Source of the DNA: Lacisediminihabitans sp040549525
GTDB taxonomy: Bacteria > Actinomycetota > Actinomycetes > Actinomycetales > Microbacteriaceae
NCBI RefSeq assembly: GCF_040549525.1
Contig: NZ_JBEPTM010000011.1
Coordinates: 1-64,000 of the forward strand
Direction: 5' to 3'
DNA length: 64,000 bases
Positions 1-8,025 of this stretch are shown here, piece by piece. The position numbers were made by a program, and so were the translations under genes. Numbering within the stretch: the stretch's first letter is position 1; the number at the start of each line of letters is the position of its first letter. Below the pieces are notes generated by a model. The model was not told where the DNA came from, did no database searches, and saw only the letters and a program-made list of their open reading frames with translations.

Positions 1-93
1 GGAATGAGTGTGGTAACCCACTTCGATACCGGAGGTCTTCGCTATCTCAGCTCACGCCACGCTGATCACAACGTCCTCGGGAACTACAGCTAG
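1..93 (+). CDS. possible 3' end of a reading frame entering from outside the window
   Basis: The first frame is open from base 1 and ends at TAG 91-93, giving about 30 residues that end HNVLGNYS. No family is recognisable. The stretch has a lower GC third position than the neighbouring genes, so it may be chance rather than a gene. Sequence to the left of the window is needed to decide. Confidence 0.2.
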   Translation, partial: GMSVVTHFDTGGLRYLSSRHADHNVLGNYS

Positions 94-281
94 CGAGCGT
101 TAACCACCCGTTCTGGGGTATTCCCCACTAGAGACAAGCTCGGCAGTGCGGCGGTACAGTTGAGCCAGATGCAGGGGGCAACACACACTCTGGGTCTCCT
201 GAATATCGTGTGTCGAGCGCGGGGGCGCTTTTGGCACGAAGATTCAGGTTTGCCTCGGTTCGGGAATCGAGTCTAAACCCC
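94..281 (+). other. structured non-coding interval, candidate small RNA
   Basis: No supported gene lies between 94 and 423. The first half is less GC-rich than the rest of the window and holds several complementary segments: TGGGG/CCCCA around 114-127, ACACAC with GTGTGT near 180-213, CCTGAAT with ATTCAGG near 199-248, and AGCGC-GGGG-GCGCT at 216-229 followed by TTTT. It ends in the strong hairpin at 282-313. I do not recognise tmRNA, RNase P, 6S or SRP RNA in it. Confidence 0.3.
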
Positions 282-313
282 GATCGCCGCCGCTCCTCGG
301 AGCGGCGGCGATC
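282..313. terminator. strong hairpin, likely terminator
   Basis: A 13 bp perfect stem (282-294 with 301-313) encloses a 6 nt loop. A short T-rich tail (GTGTTT) follows on the plus strand. It could end a transcript from the left, or the minus-strand transcript of the gene at 424-900. Confidence 0.55.
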
Positions 314-423
314 AGTGTTTAACGGGGCAACGACTCGTGATTCCTGAGCGGCGGATGCCTCACGCCGAGATCGACTGACGCCCTGTGGTTAAAGCGCGGG
401 TCCGCACTCGCCGAACCGACCGC

Positions 424-900
424 TCAGGCGGCCTTGCGCGGCTTGAACATGCGGTGTTCGTCGTGCTGCTCTTCGACGAGAACGACGTCGGCTTCCGCCG
501 GCGCGGGAGCGGTGGACCAGTCGAGGGCTTCGACGGTGATCTCTTGCTCGGCAGTGATCTGTTCGTCGACGGGGATCTGTTCGTCGACGGGGATCTCTTC
601 GTCGACGGCGATCTGGACGTCGTCTTCGACGCGATCGAGGTCGGCCTCGCTCGAGGTCTCGGCGAGGTCTCCCGCGGCGCGGGGCGCGGCGATCTGGTCG
701 GCGATGTCACGGGCGATGTATTCGGAGATCGTCTCGCCGAAGAGCGAGTCGGTGTCGGTGCTGGCGCGGAACTGCAGTGTCCACATGCCACCCGCCCCGA
801 CGGCCTTGAGCAATCGCTCGCGCACCAGTTCGAAGACGAGTTCTTCGAGCTCTGCCGACTCCTCGGGCGAGATCGTACGACTGTGCGTGCGTGATTCCAT
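424..900 (-). CDS. hypothetical acidic protein with an 18 nt in-frame repeat
   Basis: Encodes 158 residues of unknown function. The N-terminal 80 residues look like a small alpha/beta or helical domain (ELEELVFELVRERLLKAVG). The C-terminal half is strongly acidic with a hexapeptide repeat IPVDEQ and ends in a basic FKPRKAA tail. ATG at 900 is chosen because AAGGGTGAG lies about 8 nt upstream; a GTG immediately before it is an alternative. There is no signal peptide or membrane segment. It stands alone between two hairpins. Function cannot be assigned. Confidence 0.7.
   Translation of the reverse strand: MESRTHSRTISPEESAELEELVFELVRERLLKAVGAGGMWTLQFRASTDTDSLFGETISEYIARDIADQIAAPRAAGDLAETSSEADLDRVEDDVQIAVDEEIPVDEQIPVDEQITAEQEITVEALDWSTAPAPAEADVVLVEEQHDEHRMFKPRKAA
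556..609 (-). repeat. 18 nt tandem repeat, three units, inside a coding region
   Basis: Units start at 556, 574 and 592 and share GATCTSTTCGTCGACGGS. They encode the IPVDEQ hexapeptide on the minus strand. Being a multiple of three, unit gain or loss would keep the frame, so copy number may vary between strains. Confidence 0.8.
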
Positions 901-983
901 CACGACTCACCCTTCAAGTTCAGGTTGATAGTTTGCTCAGTATGCGCCCGACCCCTCGAACAGGGCAGATGACACGCCGACAC

Positions 984-1020
984 GGAAAAGGCTCCGGATG
1001 CGACATCCGGAGCCTTTTCC
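984..1020. terminator. bidirectional intrinsic terminator
   Basis: A perfect 17 bp stem (984-1000 with 1004-1020) closes on a 3 nt loop and carries AAAA/TTTT in its outer arms. It lies just past the stop codon of the permease gene and upstream of the start of the gene at 424-900, so it most likely ends the permease transcript. Confidence 0.85.
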
Positions 1021-1032
1021 GAGCGGTGCAGG

Positions 1033-2574
1033 TTACTTGGTGAACATCTCGTCTTCCATCGCGTCGTAGCCCTCGGTCTGGGGGTCGCCGTGGAGGCCGC
1101 CGCTGAGGGCGTATTCCTCCTCTGGTGAGAGCACGAGGCGGTTGCGCCCGACGAGGGCGAAGATGGCGAGTCCGACGACGAAGATGATGACGAAGGTGAT
1201 CACCGCGAGATTGAACGTGGGGTTCGCCACGATGCCGATGAACGCCGCCACGGCGATGACGCCGGCGACGACGGCGCCGACGATGCCGGTCGGGCTCTTG
1301 TAGGGGCGCTTCGCCGAGGGGAACCTGCGGCGGAGCACGATGAACGAGATCATCTGCATCACGTAGGAGATGACCGCGCCGAACACGGCGATGAACAGGA
1401 TGATTCCGGTGGCGGCACCCGCAGCATTCGGGTTGACAGCCGGGATGACCAGCGCAACGACGACGAGGATCACGAAGCCGATCACTCCTCCGACGAGAAG
1501 TGCCACCCAGGGAGTCTGGTGCTTCTTGCCGGTGAGGGAGAGGAACTTCGGGTAGTAGCCGGCCCGGGAGAGCGAGTACATGTTGCGGCCGTAGGCGAAC
1601 ATGATGCCCTGCAGCGACGCGAGCAGCCCGATGAGTGCGAAGAGTGCGAGCAGAGCGGCCACGCTGTCGGGCAGGAACGCCCGGAAGCCGGCGAGAAGCG
1701 GTTCGTCGCCGTCTCCCGGCGACACGGTGAGGGCCTTCGAGCCCGTCACCGCGGGGTTCAGGAACAGGATGAGAAGACCGAAGAAGGCCAGGGTGATGAT
1801 GCCCCAGACTCCCGCGCGCGGGATGTCCTTCGCCGGATTCTTCGCCTCTTCCGCGGCCAGAGGCAACTCTTCGATGCCGAGAAAGAACCAGATGGCGAAG
1901 GGCAGGGAGAACAGGATGCCGATGCCGCCGAAGGGCAGGAAACTGGAATTGCCCGATGTGGGGGCGATGTCGAACAGTCGGGAGAAGTCGACCGCGCCAT
2001 TCGCGATGGACAACACCGCGAAGAGCAGGATCACGGCCATCGAGATGATCGCGACGATCAGGGCGAATCGGAATCCGACCGAGGCTCCCAGCGAGTTCAG
2101 GCCGATGAAGACTGCGTAGAGGATGATCCACAGCAGCCAGGCCGGCACCTCCGCGCCGGTGAGGTCGGTGATGATCTGCCCGGCGTAGGCGGCCGAGAAC
2201 AGCACGACCACGGCCGTGGTGACGACGTATTCGATGGACTCGGAGATCCCGGTGACGAATCCTCCCCACGGACCGAGGGCGGCCCGGGCGAACGAATACG
2301 CCCCGCCGGTGTGCGGCATCGCCGCGGACATCTCCCCGATGGAGAAGATCATGGTGAAGTACATGATCACGATGACGATGGTGGCGATGAGCAGGCCGCC
2401 CCAGCCCGTGGTCGCGAGGCCGACGTTCCATCCGGAGAAGTCGCCCGAGATGACGGCGGCGATTCCGATGCCCCAGAGGCCCCAGAATCCGGCCGTGCGC
2501 TTGAGGCTTCGTTTCTCGAAGTAGCCGTCCTCGGCTTTCGTGTAGGTGACGCCGGAGACCGTGTTCTTTGACAT
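1033..2574 (-). CDS. eat: ethanolamine permease (APC superfamily)
   Basis: A 513-residue amino acid/polyamine/organocation permease with about 12 hydrophobic segments. The N-terminal region (YFEKRSLKRTAGFWGLWG, then SGDFSGWNVGL and AMPHTGGAYSFARAALGPWG) matches what I know of the Eat-type ethanolamine permeases, as does the length. ATG at 2574 follows a clear AGGAGG. It would import ethanolamine across the cytoplasmic membrane. It is divergent from the glutamine-synthetase-like ligase gene across about 190 bp, and the pairing supports an amine substrate. A related amino-alcohol or amino acid substrate remains possible. Confidence 0.85.
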   Translation of the reverse strand: MSKNTVSGVTYTKAEDGYFEKRSLKRTAGFWGLWGIGIAAVISGDFSGWNVGLATTGWGGLLIATIVIVIMYFTMIFSIGEMSAAMPHTGGAYSFARAALGPWGGFVTGISESIEYVVTTAVVVLFSAAYAGQIITDLTGAEVPAWLLWIILYAVFIGLNSLGASVGFRFALIVAIISMAVILLFAVLSIANGAVDFSRLFDIAPTSGNSSFLPFGGIGILFSLPFAIWFFLGIEELPLAAEEAKNPAKDIPRAGVWGIITLAFFGLLILFLNPAVTGSKALTVSPGDGDEPLLAGFRAFLPDSVAALLALFALIGLLASLQGIMFAYGRNMYSLSRAGYYPKFLSLTGKKHQTPWVALLVGGVIGFVILVVVALVIPAVNPNAAGAATGIILFIAVFGAVISYVMQMISFIVLRRRFPSAKRPYKSPTGIVGAVVAGVIAVAAFIGIVANPTFNLAVITFVIIFVVGLAIFALVGRNRLVLSPEEEYALSGGLHGDPQTEGYDAMEDEMFTK

Positions 2575-2766
2575 GTATTCCTCCAGGAGGGGATCGTCGG
2601 GAGCCGGGCGCGATGTGCCACCGCGTCACGCTTACCGGAGAGCATGGCGTTTATTGGTACTTCGTGTCTACCTTTGGACGTAAACAGTGCATTACACGCT
2701 CTAGGATCGGGGTCGTGCCACCGTGATGCAATGGTTGGCAAACGCTCGAGAAGACGAGGAACCCCC
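2575..2766. promoter_or_regulatory. divergent control region between permease and amine-ligase operon
   Basis: No gene lies in these 192 bp, which must hold both promoters. A GTAA-N8-TTAC inverted pair lies around 2681-2696 and a TAGGAT box near 2702. Either could serve the rightward operon or bind the FadR-type regulator encoded at 7223-7978. These sites are weak and are offered only as candidates. Confidence 0.35.
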
Positions 2767-4134
2767 ATGGCCGCTCGCACGGGAATGCTCAGCACAGAAC
2801 AGCTCAACGAGCTCATCGATGACGGCGCAATCGACACCGTGATCGTGGCGTTCACCGACATGCAGGGGCGACTCGTGGGCAAACGGGCGTCCGCCCGCCT
2901 GTTCAAGGAGGAGATCAGCCGCCACGGCGCGGAGTGCTGCAACTACCTGCTGGCGGTGGATGTCGAGATGAACACCGTGGACGGGTACCGCATCTCCTCG
3001 TGGGAGAAGGGCTACGGCGACATGGCGATGATCCCCGACCTGTCGACGCTCCGACTCGTGCCGTGGCTTCCGGGAACAGCCCTCGTGATGGCCGACCTCA
3101 CCTGGCTCGACGAGCGACCGGTCGACCCGGCTCCCCGCGAGATCCTGAAGAAGCAGATCGCCCGGCTCTCCGAGAAGGGCCTCGTGCCCTACGTCGGCAC
3201 GGAACTCGAGTTCATCGTCTTCGACAACAGTTACCGGGATGCGTGGGGCAAGGGCTACGTCGGTCTCACCCCGGCGAGCGATTACAACATCGACTACGCG
3301 TTACTCGCCTCGACGCGCATGGAGCCGTTGCTGCGGGACATCCGCGTCTCCATGGAGGGAGCGGGGCTCTACTGCGAGGGCGTGAAGGGTGAGTGCAACC
3401 TCGGGCAGCAGGAGATCGCCTTCCGCTATGAAGACGCGCTCACGACCTGCGACAACCATTCGATCTACAAGAACGGCGCGAAAGAGATCGCCGACAAGCA
3501 CGGCAAGGCTCTCACCTTCATGGCCAAGTTCAACGAGAGGGAGGGCAACTCCTGCCACATCCACATCTCGTTCCGTGGCGCCGACGGGAGTGCGGTCTTC
3601 GCCGATGACGCCGACACTCTCGGCATGTCGAAGATGTTCCGCCACTTCCTCGCGGGGCAGCTGAAGACCATGCGAGAGATGACGCTGTTCTTCGCGCCGA
3701 ACATCAACTCCTACAAGCGTTATGTGGACGGAAGCTTCGCCCCGACGGCCGTCGCCTGGGGGCTCGACAACCGCACCTGCTCGCTTCGCGTCGTCGGGCA
3801 CGGCCTCGGGATGCGCGTGGAGAACCGGGTGCCCGGCGGAGATGTGAACCAGTACCTGGCCACGGCGGCGCTGATCGCCGGCGGGCTGTACGGAATCGAA
3901 CACGAGCTGGAGCTCGAGCCGATGTTCGAGGGCAATGCCTACGGCAGCGATGCCCCGCGCGTGCCGACGACGCTGCGGGAGGCGGCGGAACTCTTCGGCG
4001 AATCCGAGATCGCCCGTGAAGCCTTCGGGGCGGATGTCGTGGAGCACTACCTCAACAACGCGCGCATCGAGGTCCAGGCCTTCGATGCCGCCATTACGGA
4101 CTGGGAGCGGGTGCGCGGCTTTGAGCGTTTCTGA
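2767..4134 (+). CDS. glutamine-synthetase-like gamma-glutamyl-amine ligase
   Basis: A 455-residue member of the glutamine synthetase family, of the type that joins glutamate to an amine using ATP (PuuA, GlnA3/GlnA4-like). Visible family motifs include GTELEFIVFDNSY, EGNSCHIHISF, GSFAPTAVAWGLDNRTCSLR and RVPGGDVNQYLATAALIAGG. ATG at 2767 follows GACGAGGA; upstream in-frame ATGs lack a good site. With an ethanolamine permease next door, gamma-glutamylethanolamide synthesis is the best guess, with putrescine or another polyamine as the alternative. It is the first gene of an operon running to about 7978. Confidence 0.85.
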   Translation: MAARTGMLSTEQLNELIDDGAIDTVIVAFTDMQGRLVGKRASARLFKEEISRHGAECCNYLLAVDVEMNTVDGYRISSWEKGYGDMAMIPDLSTLRLVPWLPGTALVMADLTWLDERPVDPAPREILKKQIARLSEKGLVPYVGTELEFIVFDNSYRDAWGKGYVGLTPASDYNIDYALLASTRMEPLLRDIRVSMEGAGLYCEGVKGECNLGQQEIAFRYEDALTTCDNHSIYKNGAKEIADKHGKALTFMAKFNEREGNSCHIHISFRGADGSAVFADDADTLGMSKMFRHFLAGQLKTMREMTLFFAPNINSYKRYVDGSFAPTAVAWGLDNRTCSLRVVGHGLGMRVENRVPGGDVNQYLATAALIAGGLYGIEHELELEPMFEGNAYGSDAPRVPTTLREAAELFGESEIAREAFGADVVEHYLNNARIEVQAFDAAITDWERVRGFERF

Positions 4135-5005
4135 GAATACGGCGGGTCTCGACCCTTCGACACGGTCGCGGAGCGACCTACTCAGGGGAGCCACGGGTGC
4201 TGGGCGCCCTACTCGACCAACAGATACTTCTGCTGGTCGAGTAGCGAGTACCAGCGAGCGTGTCGAGACCTCGGCCGGCCCGATCATCGGGCTCACCACC
4301 TACCTCGAGCAGGCGCAGACAGGGGTGTGGGACGTGCAGGCCGCCTTCCTGCCGAAGGTCTACTTCGAGGCGATCACCCGCGCGGGGGGGATCGCGGTGC
4401 TCCTGCCACCGCAGCCCGTCTCCGAGGAGATCGCCAATCGGGTGCTCGATGGCCTCGACGGCCTGCTGATCACCGGCGGTAAAGACGTCGACCCGGCGCG
4501 GTACGGCCAGGAACCGCATCCCACCACGGATACCCCGCGCACCGACCGGGACGCCTGGGAGGATGCGCTCCTCACCGCGGCGATCTCGCGCGAACTGCCA
4601 TTCCTCGGCATCTGCCGTGGCGCCCAGGTGCTCAACATCGCGCGCGGCGGAACCCTGCACCAGCACCTCCCCGAGATCATCGGCACCGACAAGTACCAGC
4701 TCGGCGGCGGCACCTTCAGCCGGGTTGACGTTGAGGCGGATGCGGACAGCTCGGTCGGCCGACTCGTCGGCACCGATCCGCTCGAGGTGGCGGTCTACCA
4801 CCACCAGGCGATCGACCGCGTTGGAGAGGGACTTCGAGTGACCGCGCGCACCGACGACGGCGTGATCCAGGCGGTGGAGCTCGAGGGCGTGCCATTCGGG
4901 GTGGCCGTGCAGTGGCATCCGGAGCAGACCGGCGATGACCTCCGGCTCTTCGCCGGCCTCGTGGATGCCGCCCGGGACTACCATCGCGCGGAGGCGGCCC
5001 GATGA
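4121..5005 (+). CDS. gamma-glutamyl hydrolase (class I glutamine-amidotransferase-like, PuuD family)
   Basis: The body (from GPIIGLTTYLEQ) is a peptidase C26 hydrolase that cleaves gamma-glutamyl amides. The nucleophile Cys sits in FLGICRGAQVLN and the catalytic His in VQWHPEQ, with GLLITGGKDVDP early on. The start is a problem: between the ligase stop (4132-4134) and the conserved body there is no in-frame ATG, GTG or TTG, because a dispersed palindromic repeat occupies the space. The only candidate is TTG at 4121, overlapping the end of the ligase gene, which would give 294 residues with about 45 of repeat-derived sequence at the N-terminus. It would release glutamate plus the oxidised amine at the end of the pathway. 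Confidence 0.75.
   Translation: MSVSENTAGLDPSTRSRSDLLRGATGAGRPTRPTDTSAGRVASTSERVETSAGPIIGLTTYLEQAQTGVWDVQAAFLPKVYFEAITRAGGIAVLLPPQPVSEEIANRVLDGLDGLLITGGKDVDPARYGQEPHPTTDTPRTDRDAWEDALLTAAISRELPFLGICRGAQVLNIARGGTLHQHLPEIIGTDKYQLGGGTFSRVDVEADADSSVGRLVGTDPLEVAVYHHQAIDRVGEGLRVTARTDDGVIQAVELEGVPFGVAVQWHPEQTGDDLRLFAGLVDAARDYHRAEAAR
4145..4270. repeat. dispersed palindromic repeat inserted at the start of the hydrolase gene
   Basis: Nested inverted repeats: GGTCTCGAC (4145-4153) pairs with GTCGAGACC (4262-4270), and CTACTCGACCAACAG (4209-4223) pairs with CTGCTGGTCGAGTAG (4230-4244), one mismatch. Related copies lie at 6372-6413 and 17832-17974. From memory this repeat type is common between genes in Microbacteriaceae. 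Confidence 0.8.
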
Positions 5006-6363
5006 CGGGGATCACCCTCATCAACCCGGCAACCGAGGTATCGCTGCAGACCGTCGAGCACAGCAGCCTCGAGCAGGTGGATGACGCGGTCGCCGCTGCG
5101 ACATCCGCCCAGCGCGCCTGGGCGGCACTCCCGCCTGCCGAGCGGGCCGCGGCCCTTCGCCGATTCGCGCGGGCCGTCGACGCCGACCTGGAGAATCTCG
5201 CCGGGCTGGAAGTGGCGAACTCCGGGCATCCCATCTCGCAGGCGCGCTGGGAGGCCGGGCATGTTCGCGACGTGCTCGACTACTACGCCGCCGCCCCGGA
5301 GCGGATGATCGGCAAGACCATCCCCGTGGCCGGTGGCATCGACGCGACCTTCCTCGAGCCGCTCGGCGTCGTCGGGGTGATCGTGCCGTGGAACTTCCCC
5401 ATGACGATCGCGGCCTGGGGCTTCGCTCCCGCGCTCGCCGCCGGCAACGCGGTGCTGCTCAAGCCCGCGGAGTGGACGCCGCTCACCGCGATCCGCCTCG
5501 GTGCGCTGGCCCTCGAGGCCGGCCTGCCGCCCGGGCTGTTCCAGGTGCTGCCGGGCAAGGGCTCCGTGATCGGGGAGCGGTTCGTGACCCATCCGGATGT
5601 GCGCAAAGTGGTGTTCACCGGCTCGACCGCCGTCGGCAAGGGTGTGATGGCCGGCTGCGCCGACCAGGTGAAGGCGGTGACCCTCGAGCTCGGTGGCAAG
5701 TCGGCGAACGTGGTCTTCGCCGACTCCGACCTGGAGAAGGCCGCGGCGACCGCCCCCTACGCGGTGTTCGAGAACGCCGGCCAGGACTGCTGCGCGCGCA
5801 GCCGCATTCTGGTGCAGCGCAGCGTCTACGACCGCTTTCTCGAGCTGTTGGAGCCCGCGGTGAAGGGCGTGCGGGTGGGATCACCGCTCGCAGAGGACAC
5901 CGAGATGGGTCCGCTGGTCTCCGCGGCTCACCTGGCCAAGGTGCGGTCGTACGTCCCCGATGACTCGCAGGTCGCCTTCCGCGGAAGCGCTCCGGAGGGG
6001 GCGGGCTACTGGTTCGCTCCCACGGTGCTGCTGCCCGACTCACGCACCGACCGGGTGGTGGTGGACGAGATCTTCGGTCCGGTTGTCAGTGTGCTGCCAT
6101 TCGACGACGAGGCAGACGCCATCGCCCTGGCCAACGACAGCATCTACGGCCTGAGCGGCTCGATCTGGACGAGGGACGTCGGCCGCGCCATCCGCGTCTC
6201 CCGCGCGATCGACAGCGGCAACCTCTCGGTCAACTCGCACTCCTCTGTGCGGTACTCGACTCCCTTCGGCGGTTTCAAGCAGAGCGGTCTCGGGCGCGAG
6301 CTCGGACCGGATGCCGCCACCGCGTTCACCGAGACCAAGAACGTCTTTATCAGCACCGATTGA
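5002..6363 (+). CDS. NAD(P)-dependent aldehyde dehydrogenase (PuuC-like)
   Basis: A 453-residue aldehyde dehydrogenase oxidising an aldehyde to an acid with NAD(P). Signatures run in order: VPWNFPMTIAAWG, FTGSTAVGKG (cofactor loop), LELGGKSANVVF (general base Glu), and the catalytic Cys263 in AGQDCCARS, then EIFGPVVSVLPF. Its ATG overlaps the hydrolase stop (ATGA), so it is translationally coupled. In this operon it fits oxidation of the gamma-glutamylated amino-aldehyde to gamma-glutamylglycine (ethanolamine route) or gamma-glutamyl-aminobutyrate (putrescine route). The exact substrate is inferred from neighbours only. Confidence 0.88.
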   Translation: MTGITLINPATEVSLQTVEHSSLEQVDDAVAAATSAQRAWAALPPAERAAALRRFARAVDADLENLAGLEVANSGHPISQARWEAGHVRDVLDYYAAAPERMIGKTIPVAGGIDATFLEPLGVVGVIVPWNFPMTIAAWGFAPALAAGNAVLLKPAEWTPLTAIRLGALALEAGLPPGLFQVLPGKGSVIGERFVTHPDVRKVVFTGSTAVGKGVMAGCADQVKAVTLELGGKSANVVFADSDLEKAAATAPYAVFENAGQDCCARSRILVQRSVYDRFLELLEPAVKGVRVGSPLAEDTEMGPLVSAAHLAKVRSYVPDDSQVAFRGSAPEGAGYWFAPTVLLPDSRTDRVVVDEIFGPVVSVLPFDDEADAIALANDSIYGLSGSIWTRDVGRAIRVSRAIDSGNLSVNSHSSVRYSTPFGGFKQSGLGRELGPDAATAFTETKNVFISTD

Positions 6364-6371
6364 CCGATCCG

Positions 6372-6413
6372 CGGGTCTCCATGCGGCCGCGCGCGGCCCA
6401 CTCGACCAGCACC
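6372..6413. repeat. partial copy of the dispersed palindromic repeat
   Basis: Contains GGGTCTCC, a GCGGCCGCGCGCGGC self-complementary core and CACTCGACCAGCA, matching the ends of the copies at 4145-4270 and 17832-17974. It separates the aldehyde dehydrogenase stop from the ribosome site of the SDR. Confidence 0.6.
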
Positions 6414-6431
6414 AGTTAGGAGAACCATCAC

Positions 6432-7220
6432 ATGGCAGTAGCGAAGATCGACCTCACGCAGCGGCTCGCGGGAAAGGTCGCTGTCGTCACCGGGGGAGCG
6501 AGCGGCATCGGTCTCGCCACGGCCCGGCGGTTCGCGGCGGAGGGAGCGGCCGTCGTGATCGCCGACTTCAACCCGGCGGCGGGCGGGGCGGCGGCCATGG
6601 AGGTGGAGGGGCTCTTCGTGCAGGTCGACGTGAGTGACGAGGCCCAGGTGAACGCCCTCTTCGCGACCGTCAACGAGACCTACGGATCGGTGGACATCGT
6701 TTTCAACAACGCCGGCATCTCTCCGCCGGACGACGACTCGATCGAGACCACCGAGCTGCCTGCCTGGCAGCACGTGCAGGATGTCAACCTCAAGTCGGTC
6801 TACCTGTGCTGCCGCGCGGCGCTCCGCTACATGGTGGCCCAGCAGTCCGGTTCGATCATCAACACGGCCTCGTTCGTGGCGGTGCTCGGATCGGCGACCA
6901 GCCAGATCTCCTACACGGCGTCCAAAGGCGGCGTACTCGCGATGAGCCGCGAACTCGGCGTGCAGTTCGCGCGCCAGGGCATCCGGGTGAACGCCCTGTG
7001 CCCCGGTCCGGTCAACACTCCTTTGCTGCAGGAGCTTTTCGCCAAGGATGAGGAACGCGCCCAGCGTCGTCTCGTGCACATTCCCAAGGGACGCTTTGCG
7101 GAGCCGGAAGAGCTCGCCGCGGCGGTCGCGTTCCTCGCGAGCGATGATTCCTCCTTCATCACCGGCTCGACGTTCCTCGTCGATGGAGGCATCAGCGCCG
7201 CCTACGTGACACCCCTGTAA
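6432..7220 (+). CDS. short-chain dehydrogenase/reductase, putative alcohol dehydrogenase of the amine pathway
   Basis: A 262-residue classical SDR with TGGASGIG (nucleotide-binding), FNNAGIS, INTASF and SYTASKGG (Tyr and Lys of the active site), and a C-terminal VDGG segment. AGGAG lies 10 nt before the ATG. E. coli uses the oxidase PuuB at this step for putrescine. Glutamylated ethanolamine is an alcohol, so a dehydrogenase is what a glutamylation route for ethanolamine would need between ligase and aldehyde dehydrogenase. That role is inferred. The FadR-type regulator follows 2 nt downstream. Confidence 0.85.
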   Translation: MAVAKIDLTQRLAGKVAVVTGGASGIGLATARRFAAEGAAVVIADFNPAAGGAAAMEVEGLFVQVDVSDEAQVNALFATVNETYGSVDIVFNNAGISPPDDDSIETTELPAWQHVQDVNLKSVYLCCRAALRYMVAQQSGSIINTASFVAVLGSATSQISYTASKGGVLAMSRELGVQFARQGIRVNALCPGPVNTPLLQELFAKDEERAQRRLVHIPKGRFAEPEELAAAVAFLASDDSSFITGSTFLVDGGISAAYVTPL

Positions 7221-7222
7221 TC

Positions 7223-7978
7223 GTGAGCGACGGGGGAGGGCTGTTGCGGGCGGATGTCGCCGGCGATGCCCTCTTCCGACCCGTTCGCGCGGGCAACGCC
7301 TTCGAGGAGACGGTGAGCCGCCTGCTGCAGGCCATCCGCCTCGGGATCGTGCCGCCGGGGGAGGCGCTGCCTTCCGAGCGTGATCTCGCCACCCGATTCT
7401 CGGTGAGCCGTGACACCGTCCGCGATGCCATCCGCTCGCTGTCCGATGCGGGATTCCTCGTCTCGCGTCGTGGTCGCTACGGCGGCACCTTCGTCGTGGA
7501 CGCGCCGCCGCCGCGCGTCGCGGTCTCGGGAATCGACGGCTTTGCGACATCCGCCCCTCCCACAGCCGAGGAGATCGAGGACGTGCTCGCGCTGCGCGAC
7601 ATCCTCGAGGTCGGAGCGGCGCGATCCGCTGCGACCCGCAGTCTCACAGCCGGCGACCGCGAACTGCTCTGGACCCGACTGCGCGAGACGGCGGCGGCGA
7701 CCATCGCCGACTATCGGCGGCTCGACTCCCGCCTGCACCTCACCATCGGGGAGCTCGTGGGAGCGCCATCCCTTGTGCCGCTGCTGGCGGAGAACCGGAT
7801 GCTGGTGAACGGACTGCTCGACGATATCCCGCTGCTGCAGCCCAACATCGAACACTCGAACCAGCAGCACGAGGCGATCGTCATCGCCATTCTCACCGGG
7901 GATGCCGAACGGGCGGCATCCGCCATGCAGGAACACCTCGAGGGCTCTGCCGCGCTGCTGCGCGCGTTCCTCGCCTGA
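7223..7978 (+). CDS. GntR/FadR-family transcriptional regulator
   Basis: A 251-residue regulator. The N-terminal winged helix-turn-helix covers about residues 15-85 (GEALPSERDLATRFSVSRDTVRDAIRSL), followed by an all-helical FCD ligand-binding domain (EEIEDVLALRDILEVGAARSA onward). GTG at 7223 lies 2 nt past the SDR stop with no independent ribosome site, so translation is probably coupled. As the last gene of the operon it most likely controls this operon and the divergent permease in response to an amine or acid intermediate. Confidence 0.88.
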   Translation: MSDGGGLLRADVAGDALFRPVRAGNAFEETVSRLLQAIRLGIVPPGEALPSERDLATRFSVSRDTVRDAIRSLSDAGFLVSRRGRYGGTFVVDAPPPRVAVSGIDGFATSAPPTAEEIEDVLALRDILEVGAARSAATRSLTAGDRELLWTRLRETAAATIADYRRLDSRLHLTIGELVGAPSLVPLLAENRMLVNGLLDDIPLLQPNIEHSNQQHEAIVIAILTGDAERAASAMQEHLEGSAALLRAFLA

Positions 7979-8025
7979 AGCCGGGTTCGTGGCGTGCGGT
8001 ACCGTGGCGCTGGACGCGCTTGGAG

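Noticed and set aside
94..320. tmRNA, RNase P RNA, SRP RNA or a tRNA
   Set aside because: No tRNA-like GGTTCGAATCC arm, tag frame or family core motif could be found.
1519..2571. Plus-strand open frame opposite the ethanolamine permease
   Set aside because: Antisense shadow of a membrane-protein gene that has its own AGGAGG and full-length family match.
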